DNA of 36,033 nt, from positions 1 through 36,033 of the forward strand of contig SVPM01000016.1 of assembly GCA_015065865.1 (NCBI GenBank). The letters run 5' to 3'. Position 1 is the stretch's first letter; each line of letters begins with the position of its first letter. Source of the stretch: Oscillospiraceae bacterium. Lineage in GTDB: Bacteria > Bacillota > Clostridia > Oscillospirales > Acutalibacteraceae. The position numbers and the translations under genes were made by a program. The notes beneath the pieces are model-generated. The model made no database searches. It was not told the origin of the DNA and saw nothing but the letters and a program-made list of their open reading frames with translations. Positions 7,136 to 14,645 of this stretch are shown piece by piece.

Positions 7136-8059
7136 ATGATCGAAAACTTTCTTACAGTCGGCACGCAAGTGTTGGTACTGTTTTTGCTTATTGGTGTCGG
7201 CGTTATCTGCACCAAAACCAAATTGCTCACCGCCACGGCCGTGCGCGGCATGGCGGACGTTGTGTTGTATTTTGCCACCCCGTGTGTGATCATCCGCTCA
7301 TTTCAGCGGCCGCTTACCGCTTCACTGATGAAAGACCTCGGTATCGCTGCGCTGGCGGCGATAGGAGTTCACCTTTTGGGCATCGCGTTGGCCCACCTTT
7401 TATGTCACGATAAAGATGAGTCGCGCCGCGCTCTGCTTCGTTTCGGCGTGGTGTTTTCCAACGCAGGGTATATGGCTATCCCTTTACAGCAAGCGATCTT
7501 GGGGGACGACGGTGTATTCTTCGGTGCTGTATTTGTTGCGGTCTTTAATATCGTATTGTGGACTTATGGTGTCGGCATTATGAGCGGCGGCGCAAAGGCG
7601 CTTTCCTTACGCAAGGTGATACTCACCCCCGGTCTGGTCGGTGTCACACTGGGCCTGATCTTTTTGCTGTGCGGCATCACCTTGCCGACCGTTATCGCCT
7701 CCCCCATCAGTCACCTTGCCAATTTGAACACCCCCGTGCCCATGCTGATCATCGGCTACTACCTTGCAGGGGCGAATATCAAAGAGGCACTGCGTGACCG
7801 TTCGGCGTATCTCACCATTGCTCTGCGTTTGGCGGTAATTCCGCTTATTACTCTGGGTGTATTGTGGCTGTGCGGCATTCGCGGCACCGTGTTGGTCTCG
7901 GCCGTCATTGGCGCAAGTGCACCCGTTGCCACCGCCACCACCATGTTTGCCGCGAAATTCGATCGTTCCCCCACACTCTCGGTCAATTTGGTCGTTTTAT
8001 CCACACTGCTGTCTGCCGTCACGATGCCGCTCATCGTGGGGTTGGCAAGCTTGTGTTAA
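7136..8059 (+). CDS. AEC family transporter (auxin efflux carrier-like permease)
   Basis: A 307-residue polytopic membrane protein with about ten hydrophobic segments in two five-helix halves split by a short polar loop near residue 160. It matches the AEC/BART superfamily pattern: FATPCVIIRSF in the first half, NAGYMAIPL near residue 116, and ASAPVATATTMFAAKF near residue 261. Bacterial members export or import small organic acids or amino acids; the substrate cannot be read from sequence. The ATG follows AGGGTG by 6 bases. An SGNH hydrolase gene starts 25 bp downstream with no terminator between, so the two probably form an operon. Confidence 0.88.
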   Translation: MIENFLTVGTQVLVLFLLIGVGVICTKTKLLTATAVRGMADVVLYFATPCVIIRSFQRPLTASLMKDLGIAALAAIGVHLLGIALAHLLCHDKDESRRALLRFGVVFSNAGYMAIPLQQAILGDDGVFFGAVFVAVFNIVLWTYGVGIMSGGAKALSLRKVILTPGLVGVTLGLIFLLCGITLPTVIASPISHLANLNTPVPMLIIGYYLAGANIKEALRDRSAYLTIALRLAVIPLITLGVLWLCGIRGTVLVSAVIGASAPVATATTMFAAKFDRSPTLSVNLVVLSTLLSAVTMPLIVGLASLC

Positions 8060-8084
8060 TTCATCCGAACAGGAGGTTAAAACT

Positions 8085-9074
8085 ATGCTCTATCAAAACA
8101 TAGACATTCACGGTGCGGTGGAACTGCACGAAGTCGATGGCGGCGTAATGCCCTATCGCTTGCCCAAAGCGGTGTACGAGGTGCACGAACACTTAATGGA
8201 ACACACGCTTTGCATGGTGGGTATGGAACTCCGTTTCGTGCCCGAAGGTGAAGTAAAAGTTACCCTGTCGGCACGCACAGGTAACTATGCCACCGTCTTT
8301 TACGGCGGCTTGCAATCGGGTGAACCGCTGCAGCACATCACCATTCCGAGCACCCCCACCACCTTCACCTTCCACCCACCGAAGATGGCGAAACACACCG
8401 CCCACGTAACGGAACTGTATAACCTGCCCTACGCACACAACGTGGTGCGTATCCTGCTCGGTAACGCCCCCGTTATCGTGCATTCTGTTGAAGGCCCCTG
8501 CCGTCCGCCGCGTGCAGACGAAGTGCCCGCCAAAACGGGCATCTTTTACGGTTCCTCCATTACACAAGGCGCCTGCCTGCCCTCCAACGCATTGCTTTGG
8601 AGCCGCCGTGTGTCAGAGGCGTTGGGATGCGACCATTATAACCACGGTGTCGCAGGCAACTGCAAGCTGGAAAGGGAGTTTGCCGATTGGTTTGCTGCCC
8701 GTGACGATTGGGATTTTGCGGTATTGGAACTCGGCATCAATATGGTGGACCGTTACGACCCCGAAGATTTTCGCGGCCGTGTGCGGTATATGTTGGAAAC
8801 CATGCACCGCACCCATCCCGACGCTTACATTTTCTGTATTGACGTTTTCTGTTACCGTGGCGATCTGTTCAACGAGAATATGGCCCCTCCGTTCCGCCGT
8901 GTGTTGAAGGAGGAGATTGCCCGTATCGGCAGCGACCGCGTGGTACATATCTCCGGTTTGGACATTCTGCCCACCGGTGCGGGATTGGTGACCGATATCG
9001 TCCACCCCGGTGTGGAAGGTGTCATTGAGATCGCTCATAATTTAACCGCCGCATTAAAACCGTATTTTGTGTAA
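8085..9074 (+). CDS. SGNH/GDSL hydrolase family esterase
   Basis: A 329-residue protein without a signal peptide, so probably cytoplasmic. It has an N-terminal beta-rich domain (about 1-145), as in two-domain carbohydrate-esterase-like members, and a C-terminal SGNH hydrolase domain. The blocks are clear: nucleophile S158 in YGSSITQG, block II glycine in GVAGNC, block III N219 in ELGINM, and the catalytic pair D304/H307 in DIVHPG. The likely reaction is hydrolysis of an ester, perhaps acetyl groups on a sugar; the substrate is unknown. A strong AGGAGG lies before the ATG at 8085, although the frame is open further upstream. It is probably co-transcribed with the AEC permease. Confidence 0.87.
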   Translation: MLYQNIDIHGAVELHEVDGGVMPYRLPKAVYEVHEHLMEHTLCMVGMELRFVPEGEVKVTLSARTGNYATVFYGGLQSGEPLQHITIPSTPTTFTFHPPKMAKHTAHVTELYNLPYAHNVVRILLGNAPVIVHSVEGPCRPPRADEVPAKTGIFYGSSITQGACLPSNALLWSRRVSEALGCDHYNHGVAGNCKLEREFADWFAARDDWDFAVLELGINMVDRYDPEDFRGRVRYMLETMHRTHPDAYIFCIDVFCYRGDLFNENMAPPFRRVLKEEIARIGSDRVVHISGLDILPTGAGLVTDIVHPGVEGVIEIAHNLTAALKPYFV

Positions 9075-9103
9075 GATATGGTTTCGCCAATTAACACCCA
9101 CAC

Positions 9104-9138
9104 AAAGAAGGACGAGGCACACGCCTCGTCCTTCTTTT
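9104..9138 (+). terminator. Bidirectional terminator between the hydrolase and MATE genes
   Basis: A perfect 15-bp stem (9104-9118 with 9123-9137, loop ACAC) with T-rich right and A-rich left flanks, between two convergent genes. Its right end touches the MATE stop codon. Confidence 0.88.
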
Positions 9139-10513
9139 ACTCCACCACGCAATTTCGCGCGAAATCGCAACGGCGGTAATATATCACCGTCAGCACCGCA
9201 CACAGCAGCCATCCGGCAGGATAACTCATGCCGAGCGGTAATATTTCATTCGAAATGTAGTTGGACATCAGGAACAGATACACCTGTCGAAACGCCACGA
9301 AGGAAGTCAACATAATAATCATCGGTGCACGAGTATCCCCCGCTCCGCGCAGTGCCGCCGAAAAAATTTGGTTCACACAACAAAGGATATAAAACGGTGT
9401 CAGCGTATGAAGCAACAAAGTCGCGTAATGCACCACCAACGGGTCGGGATTGAAGATGTGCGCCAACGGTTCGGCAAGCGCCATCACTGCAGCGATCACC
9501 GCCACCGTGGAAACAAGCGCCATTCCAAACGCGGTAAGCGTTCCCTTTTTGGCGCGTTTAGTTTGACCGCATCCCAAGTTCTGCCCCACGAAGGTGGTCA
9601 CTGCCAGAGCGATCGACTGCACCGGCATAAAGATGAACATATCCACCTTGGAGTAGGTCGTCCAGCCGCCCAAGCACGCGGTTTGATCGCCGTTGACGTT
9701 GGCGATATACGACTGCACGAACACATTGGAAAACGCCGTGACCGCCATCTGCAGTGCCGCCGGAATACCCACCTTCACGATCTTTTGAAGCATTTCGCGG
9801 TCGATACGGACGTCCCTCACACGCACCCTCACACATAACGCGGTGCGTAACAAGGTGATAACCGTCAGCACCGCCGACACGGCCTGCGAAATCACGGTAG
9901 CCAGCGCAACGCCGGCCACACCCATATTAAGCCCGAATACAAACCACAGATCCAGCAAGATGTTCAGCACGGCGGATACCACAAGAAAATAGAACGGGCG
10001 ACGGGAATCCCCCACTGCACGGAGAATACCCGAACCCATATTGTATACCATCAGCCCGATCACACCTGCGAAATAGATGGTGAGATAGGTCTTGGCAAAG
10101 GGATACACTTCCACCGATTGTTCACCGTTGAGCATCAATCGCAGAACATAAGGTGCAAGCCACAGGCCGAGTGCGGTAAACAGCACCCCCATCAACAGTG
10201 TCATCGCCACGGCGGTGTGCACGGCACGGCGCACTTCTTCTTCCTTTTTCGCCCCGAAATACTGGGAGATGACCACCCCCGCGCCGCTCGAAAGGCCCAA
10301 AAAGAAGCCGATCAGAATGTTGATAACGGGGCCGATACTCCCCACCGCGGCATAGGCACCCGTCTGCCCCGTCTGCCCGATGACCCATGTATCCACCATA
10401 TTATAGAGCTGCTGAAACAGATTGCCGAGGAGCAACGGGAAAGCGAACAGCAGTATGTTCTTCGGCACACTGCCCACCGTCATATCCATATGTTTACGCG
10501 CCATTTGCATCAT
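9137..10513 (-). CDS. MATE family efflux transporter
   Basis: A 458-residue membrane protein with twelve predicted helices in two six-helix halves, typical of multidrug and toxic compound extrusion transporters that export cationic or organic compounds using Na+ or H+ gradients. Recognisable patterns are PLLLGNLFQQLYNMVDTWVIG at the start of helix 1, GAGVVISQYFGAKK, and LRGAGDTRAPMIIM in the second half. Three in-frame ATG codons lie at the start (10513, 10510, 10504). The AGTGAG preceding them spaces better with the one at 10504, so the true protein may begin MARKHMDM. It has its own promoter and is monocistronic. The substrate is unknown. Confidence 0.92.
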   Translation of the reverse strand: MMQMARKHMDMTVGSVPKNILLFAFPLLLGNLFQQLYNMVDTWVIGQTGQTGAYAAVGSIGPVINILIGFFLGLSSGAGVVISQYFGAKKEEEVRRAVHTAVAMTLLMGVLFTALGLWLAPYVLRLMLNGEQSVEVYPFAKTYLTIYFAGVIGLMVYNMGSGILRAVGDSRRPFYFLVVSAVLNILLDLWFVFGLNMGVAGVALATVISQAVSAVLTVITLLRTALCVRVRVRDVRIDREMLQKIVKVGIPAALQMAVTAFSNVFVQSYIANVNGDQTACLGGWTTYSKVDMFIFMPVQSIALAVTTFVGQNLGCGQTKRAKKGTLTAFGMALVSTVAVIAAVMALAEPLAHIFNPDPLVVHYATLLLHTLTPFYILCCVNQIFSAALRGAGDTRAPMIIMLTSFVAFRQVYLFLMSNYISNEILPLGMSYPAGWLLCAVLTVIYYRRCDFARNCVVE

Positions 10514-10535
10514 CTCACTTTTTGTCGATACCTGT

Positions 10536-10564
10536 ATTGTAGCACACTCTTATGTCGGTGTCTA
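10536..10564 (-). promoter_or_regulatory. Promoter of the MATE gene
   Basis: On the minus strand TAGACA (10559-10564), a 17-base spacer and TACAAT (10536-10541). Confidence 0.75.
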
Positions 10565-10639
10565 CCGTTTGCGGAAAATCGGTGACAACATAAAGCGGTG
10601 TCTGTCGGCAGTTTGCGCGCGAACAGGCATACTAAGATG

Positions 10640-10673
10640 AAAAAACACCCTTGTGCAACACAAGGGTGTTTTT
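10640..10673 (-). terminator. Terminator after the efp operon
   Basis: A 15-bp stem (10659-10673 with 10641-10655) with core ACACCCTTGTG and six T on the minus strand, just after the CD1247-family gene. Confidence 0.88.
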
Positions 10674-10685
10674 ATGGTTTTTGGT

Positions 10686-11120
10686 TTATTCTTCGTCTTC
10701 GAGTTCGTCTTCTTCGATCTCGAACTCGAGATTTTCGCCGCAGTTGGGGCAACCGATGCCGCCTTCCAGCAACGTTTCTTCATCCACACAGAAGGTGGTG
10801 TCACAGCTGGGGCAGGTCACATCATAGAACTCGTCACCGCAATCTTCGTCGCAATCGTCACAGCAACCGTCACAGTAATCGTCGTCCTCTTCCCAATCTT
10901 CATAATAATCCGATTCCAAAAGATCCAGATCTTCATCGATCGCATCGACCTGCTCGGTCAGTTCGGCGGTGTAATCTTCCAGATCCTCCAGCGTGGCAGC
11001 AAGATCGCTGAGCACGTCCATCACAGCGGTAAGCACCTTGCCCTCTTTGGTGGACTGGTCGATATCCATACCCTCGACCAAGCCTTTCAAGTACGCAACC
11101 TTTTCCGTAATCGTAGCCAT
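10686..11120 (-). CDS. CD1247 N-terminal domain protein, acidic, cysteine-rich
   Basis: A 144-residue cytoplasmic protein. Residues 1-65 (KVAYLKGLVEGM, then STKEGKVL and a leucine-rich acidic helix) match the conserved N-terminal domain of Clostridia proteins named after C. difficile CD1247, whose function is unknown. An extremely acidic middle follows, with a Cys/Asp-rich cluster at 83-94 (CDGCCDDCDEDC), then a zinc-ribbon-like pair CPSC (103-106) and CPNC (124-127). The protein ends in Glu/Asp. It lies 43 bp after efp with a GGAGG site before the ATG and is followed by a terminator, so it shares the efp transcript. The cysteine clusters suggest metal binding, which is inference. Confidence 0.85.
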   Translation of the reverse strand: MATITEKVAYLKGLVEGMDIDQSTKEGKVLTAVMDVLSDLAATLEDLEDYTAELTEQVDAIDEDLDLLESDYYEDWEEDDDYCDGCCDDCDEDCGDEFYDVTCPSCDTTFCVDEETLLEGGIGCPNCGENLEFEIEEDELEDEE

Positions 11121-11163
11121 AACCGTTCCTCCTTTGTAGTGGTAGTAATACTCTGAATAAAAC

Positions 11164-11721
11164 TTACGCGCGCTCCATATATTCGCCCGTGCGGGTATCC
11201 ACGCGGATCATTTCGCCCTCATCGATGAACAGCGGCACACGGATCTCGGCGCCGGTCTCCAGCGTAGCGGGTTTGGTCGCGTTGGTAGCGGTATCACCCT
11301 TGAAACCGGGATCGGTCTGGGTGACCTGCAGTTCCACGAAGTTCGGAGCTTCCACGCCGAACACCTTGCCCTTATAGGACATCACGCGGCAGACCATATT
11401 TTCCTTCACGAACTTGAAGCTGTCGGACAACACATCCGCGCCGATCGGAACCAGTTCATAGGTTTCGGGATCCATGAAGTAATACAGATCGCCGTCGGAA
11501 TAGGAATATTCCATCTCCTTACGCTCAACGTAAGCAGTGGGGAATTTGTCGGTGGGGCTGAACGTCTTTTCAACCACCGAACCCGCGATCACGTTGCGAA
11601 CCTTGGTACGCACAAACGCAGCGCCCTTACCCGGCTTCACGTGCTGGAACTCGATGATCTGATATACGTTACCATCCATTTCAAAGGTAACACCGTTACG
11701 AAAATCACCTGCAGAAATCAT
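11164..11721 (-). CDS. efp: Elongation factor P
   Basis: A 185-residue protein of normal family length with the three EF-P domains: a KOW-like N-terminal domain, then two OB folds. EF-P binds stalled ribosomes between the P and E sites and helps peptide bond formation at polyproline stretches. The loop KPGKGAAF places lysine at position 32, the site that is modified in many bacteria; no modification enzyme gene is visible in this window. The C-terminal domain has the usual pattern ending in [26 protein letters not shown] lies before the ATG, and a promoter is found between efp and the M24 peptidase gene. The CD1247-family gene is co-transcribed downstream. Confidence 0.97.
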   Translation of the reverse strand: MISAGDFRNGVTFEMDGNVYQIIEFQHVKPGKGAAFVRTKVRNVIAGSVVEKTFSPTDKFPTAYVERKEMEYSYSDGDLYYFMDPETYELVPIGADVLSDSFKFVKENMVCRVMSYKGKVFGVEAPNFVELQVTQTDPGFKGDTATNATKPATLETGAEIRVPLFIDEGEMIRVDTRTGEYMERA

Positions 11722-11762
11722 ACTATTATACCTCCGTATGTTTTATTACATTCGTACATCTT

Positions 11763-11791
11763 ATTGTAACCGATACCGCCCAATAATGCAA
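11763..11791 (-). promoter_or_regulatory. Promoter of efp
   Basis: On the minus strand TTGCAT (11786-11791), a 17-base spacer and TACAAT (11763-11768), about 35 bases before the efp ATG. Confidence 0.7.
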
Positions 11792-11819
11792 GCAAAAAGT
11801 GGTAATTTCCGGTTGAAAA

Positions 11820-12896
11820 TTATAAAATTATCAAATTTTTGGGAGATTTCGTCAGATTTTCGATGCCGTCGGCCGTGATGACCGCCATATCTTCAATGCG
11901 AACGCCGCCTTTTCCGGGCAGGTAGATCCCCGGTTCCACCGTCACGACCTCACCCACGGCCAGCGGGCGGTCGCCCCCGTGCGGGGAAAGCGACGGCGCT
12001 TCGTGGATCTGCAGACCCACACCGTGGCCCGTCCCGTGACCGAAATACTCACCGTAACCCGCCGCTCGGATAACGTCACGCGCCAGTGCATCGCCTGCGG
12101 CACAGGTGACACCCGCTTTTAACCCCGCAAGGCAGGTCTCTTGTGCTTTCAGCACCGTGTCATAGATCTCGCGCTGCCAGTCTGCCACTTCGCCGACTGC
12201 CACCGTGCGGGTCATATCCGAATGCCAACCGTCAAGGCGGGCACCGAAATCCATGGTAATAAGGTCGCCGCGACGAACCACGCGGTTACCCGGCACACCG
12301 TGCGGCAACGAGCCGTTTTCGCCCGCCACCACGATGCAATCGAACGCCATTCCTTCCGCCCCTGCGCGGCGCATGGCAAACTCCAGATCCAACGCGATCT
12401 CCCGCTCGGTACGCCCCGCTTCGATGCGTTCGAGAATGTAGGTAAATCCCTCGTCGGTCAGCGCTTGTGCACGGCGGATCGCATCGATCTGCTCCGGTGT
12501 CTTGACCGTTCGCAAAGCGGCGATCCAGCCGTCGAGCGCACCGTCGCTCACCAATTCCACTGCGGGCAGTATCGTCTTCCACCACGCGGAGGAAGACAGG
12601 CTCATATGCCCCGCTTGCACGTGCAAACGGGCAATATCGTGGCTTGACAACCACGCCGCCACCTCTTCGTTAAAGTTTTTGGGGCACATAATTTCCATGG
12701 AACGCACGTCCCGCTCGGCAGCTTCAATAAAGCGTGAATCGGTGACCAACACCGCGCCGTCTTTTGCCACCAACACGTGAGCATCGTCCACGGGAAAATG
12801 CGTGAGCAAGCGTTGATCGGGGATCGCGGTGATGAGTGCTGCTTCCCCTTTTTCAAAATGCTCTGCCAGTCGTTGCCATTCCCAAACCATTGTCAT
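11820..12896 (-). CDS. M24 family metallopeptidase (Xaa-Pro aminopeptidase-like)
   Basis: A 358-residue cytoplasmic protein with an N-terminal creatinase-like domain (about 1-130) and a C-terminal pita-bread M24 domain. The five dimetal ligands are in place: the two aspartates of DFGARLDGWHSDMTRT, the histidine in HGTGHGVGLQ, and the glutamates of VEPGIYLP and RIED. It should cleave X-Pro dipeptides or N-terminal X-Pro bonds in peptide turnover. The frame is open to an upstream codon at 12929, but the ATG at 12896 overlaps the previous stop as ATGA and has AAAGGAGTG before it, so I use that start. Such a gene next to efp is common in Firmicutes. Confidence 0.93.
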   Translation of the reverse strand: MTMVWEWQRLAEHFEKGEAALITAIPDQRLLTHFPVDDAHVLVAKDGAVLVTDSRFIEAAERDVRSMEIMCPKNFNEEVAAWLSSHDIARLHVQAGHMSLSSSAWWKTILPAVELVSDGALDGWIAALRTVKTPEQIDAIRRAQALTDEGFTYILERIEAGRTEREIALDLEFAMRRAGAEGMAFDCIVVAGENGSLPHGVPGNRVVRRGDLITMDFGARLDGWHSDMTRTVAVGEVADWQREIYDTVLKAQETCLAGLKAGVTCAAGDALARDVIRAAGYGEYFGHGTGHGVGLQIHEAPSLSPHGGDRPLAVGEVVTVEPGIYLPGKGGVRIEDMAVITADGIENLTKSPKNLIIL

Positions 12897-13753
12897 TCCA
12901 CTCCTTTTTGTTCTTTCCACAAGCGGCACAACGTTGCGGCATCCCGTGCCTGCGTACCTGCCGATTCACAGATCACCACGGGGTTGGCATCCCGCGCCAC
13001 CAAAGCTTCCGCCAAATGTTGCGGCTCAGGGCCGAACACCGTTTCTTCAAACGTAAGGTGACGCTTTTCGCCGCCCGCGGTATACTCAATACGCGAAAAA
13101 TGAATATGCATCTGCCGCATACGCTCCACACCTAAGCGATCGGCCACCGTATCCAACACCTGCACCAACGCTTCGGGGGAATTCAGTGCCCCCTGCACGC
13201 GGCAATTCAAGTGTCCGAAATCCACACACGGCAAGAACCGCTCGTCGATCTCGCAAAAGGTGAGCACTTCATCAAGGTCGCCCAGTTGGTTAATCTTACC
13301 CATCGTTTCGGGGCAGATGTGCACAGCCCCCAACCCCGCTTCATCCAACACGCGCTGAGCGCGCGTGAGGGTGTGCACCGCGAGCACCGTTGCTTCCTCG
13401 CGCGTGCGACCGCCCAGTCCGCCGGGATGCACCACAATACGGTCACCGCCGAGCATACTCACCGCCGCCGCACTGTCCAGAATATATTTGAGGCTGTTAT
13501 CCCGTTTTTCTTCCTCTGCCGAAGCGAGTGAAATGAAATACGGCGCGTGTACCGACACCGCAATGTCGTTCTGCATCGCCGAAAGGGCAATAGCCGCGGC
13601 GGTATCTTCATTCAGCCGTACACCGCGCCCGCACTGATATTCGTATGCCGAAAGCCCCAATGTACGCAGCCACGCGGGTGCCTCGGCGGTATGCTTCAAA
13701 CCCGCCAGCGTGAAATCATCACCGTTGCCTGCAGGGCCGAATCGTGCCGTCAT
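12893..13753 (-). CDS. Endonuclease IV-like TIM barrel protein
   Basis: A 286-residue protein with the AP endonuclease family 2 / xylose isomerase-like TIM barrel. Expected zinc-binding positions are visible in order: H in VSVHAPYF, H in IVVHPGGLG, E in ICPETMG, D and H in CVDFGHLN, H in MHIHFSRI, and E in VICESAG. Enzymes of this type cut DNA at abasic sites (deoxyribonuclease IV), but several members act on sugars, so the activity is likely but not certain. The gene overlaps both neighbours by ATGA (4 bp at each end), so it sits in a translationally coupled run with yqeG and the M24 peptidase. Confidence 0.85.
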   Translation of the reverse strand: MTARFGPAGNGDDFTLAGLKHTAEAPAWLRTLGLSAYEYQCGRGVRLNEDTAAAIALSAMQNDIAVSVHAPYFISLASAEEEKRDNSLKYILDSAAAVSMLGGDRIVVHPGGLGGRTREEATVLAVHTLTRAQRVLDEAGLGAVHICPETMGKINQLGDLDEVLTFCEIDERFLPCVDFGHLNCRVQGALNSPEALVQVLDTVADRLGVERMRQMHIHFSRIEYTAGGEKRHLTFEETVFGPEPQHLAEALVARDANPVVICESAGTQARDAATLCRLWKEQKGVE

Positions 13754-14244
13754 TTCCTCGCCTCCTTTTTCAGTATATACGCTTCTATACGCCGTTTAAA
13801 CATCATAAACGGTTTATCTTCTTCCAATTGTATCGGTGTAAGTTGTACCACACGCACACCCGCGAGTTTCGCACCCACCGTATCGGTAAACGTTTGATCC
13901 CCGATCGCCAGACAATGCCGTCGTCTCACACCAAGGCGGTGCATTCCCCGCCAAAAGCCGAACGGCAGCGGTTTGGCCGCAAGCCATACGCAGGAAAGTC
14001 CGATCTTGGCGGCAAACGGTTCCACACGATACCGTTTTGCATTGGACACGACGGTGAGACGGATCCCCGCCGCCTGCACAGCCGCAAGCCACGCCGCCAC
14101 CTCATCCGACAGATCGGGACAATAGTGGGTGGTAAGGGTGTTGTCCACGTCCAGCAAGATCCCTTGCACCGCCATACGGCGCAGGTCCTCTATGGTAATA
14201 TCCGTAATGCGCGCATAGCGCACCGTCGGCCGAAACAGACCCAT
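13750..14244 (-). CDS. YqeG family HAD-IIIA phosphatase
   Basis: A 164-residue HAD superfamily protein of the YqeG type. Motif I is GILLDVDNTLT with the nucleophile DxD pair, motif II is the serine in LTVVSNAK, motif III the lysine in AAKPLPFGF, and motif IV LAIGDQTFTD. Family members are small cytoplasmic phosphatases; homologues include phosphatidylglycerol-phosphate phosphatases, so a lipid substrate is possible here but unproven. The GGGAGGTG at 14250-14257 is 5 bases before the ATG at 14244, which decides the start over a TTG further upstream. It heads the yqeG, endonuclease IV-like, M24 run and may be reached by read-through from rpsU. Confidence 0.9.
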   Translation of the reverse strand: MGLFRPTVRYARITDITIEDLRRMAVQGILLDVDNTLTTHYCPDLSDEVAAWLAAVQAAGIRLTVVSNAKRYRVEPFAAKIGLSCVWLAAKPLPFGFWRGMHRLGVRRRHCLAIGDQTFTDTVGAKLAGVRVVQLTPIQLEEDKPFMMFKRRIEAYILKKEARK

Positions 14245-14286
14245 ACCGACACCTCCCAACCGTGTTTTTACCGCCCTTAAATGAAC

Positions 14287-14318
14287 AAACGGGATAGAAG
14301 CAATCTTCTATCCCGTTT
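14287..14318 (-). terminator. Hairpin after rpsU
   Basis: A 14-bp perfect stem (14305-14318 with 14287-14300, loop of 4) just after the rpsU stop. Only a weak T tract follows (TGTTCATTTA on the minus strand), so it probably allows read-through to yqeG or mainly protects the rpsU mRNA end. Confidence 0.65.
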
Positions 14319-14332
14319 GCGGATGCATACGC

Positions 14333-14509
14333 TTATTTGAACTTTCTCTTGCGTGCAGCCTCCGACTTCTTCTTGCGTCGGACAGAAGGCTTTTCATAGT
14401 GCTCTCTCTTGCGGACTTCGGCGAGCGTACCTGCGCGAGCGCAAGACTTCTTCCATCTGCGAAGAGCACTGTCCAAGCTTTCGTTTTCTTTGACCTTGAC
14501 TTCTGACAT
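14333..14509 (-). CDS. rpsU: 30S ribosomal protein S21 (bS21)
   Basis: A 58-residue, strongly basic protein beginning [19 protein letters not shown] and ending in a run of Arg/Lys ([15 protein letters not shown]), the standard bS21 layout and length. It joins the small subunit near the anti-Shine-Dalgarno end of 16S rRNA and aids initiation. The ATG follows GGAGGGAGG. It has its own consensus promoter, set apart from the leuS gene upstream on the same strand. Confidence 0.96.
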   Translation of the reverse strand: MSEVKVKENESLDSALRRWKKSCARAGTLAEVRKREHYEKPSVRRKKKSEAARKRKFK

Positions 14510-14562
14510 TCGTATTCCCTCCCTCCGCCTGTAAGCAGGGGTAATATGCTATTAGCCTAATT

Positions 14563-14591
14563 AGTATACACGCTTTTGGCCTGTTCGTCAA
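14563..14591 (-). promoter_or_regulatory. Promoter of rpsU
   Basis: On the minus strand TTGACG (14586-14591), a 17-base spacer and TATACT (14563-14568). No strong terminator follows leuS: only a 7-bp hairpin overlaps its stop at 14633-14657. Confidence 0.85.
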
Positions 14592-14645
14592 GCCCAATCT
14601 GTGAATTTTTTCGGTTTTTTGTGTTTTTCGTCAAACCGCCCTATT

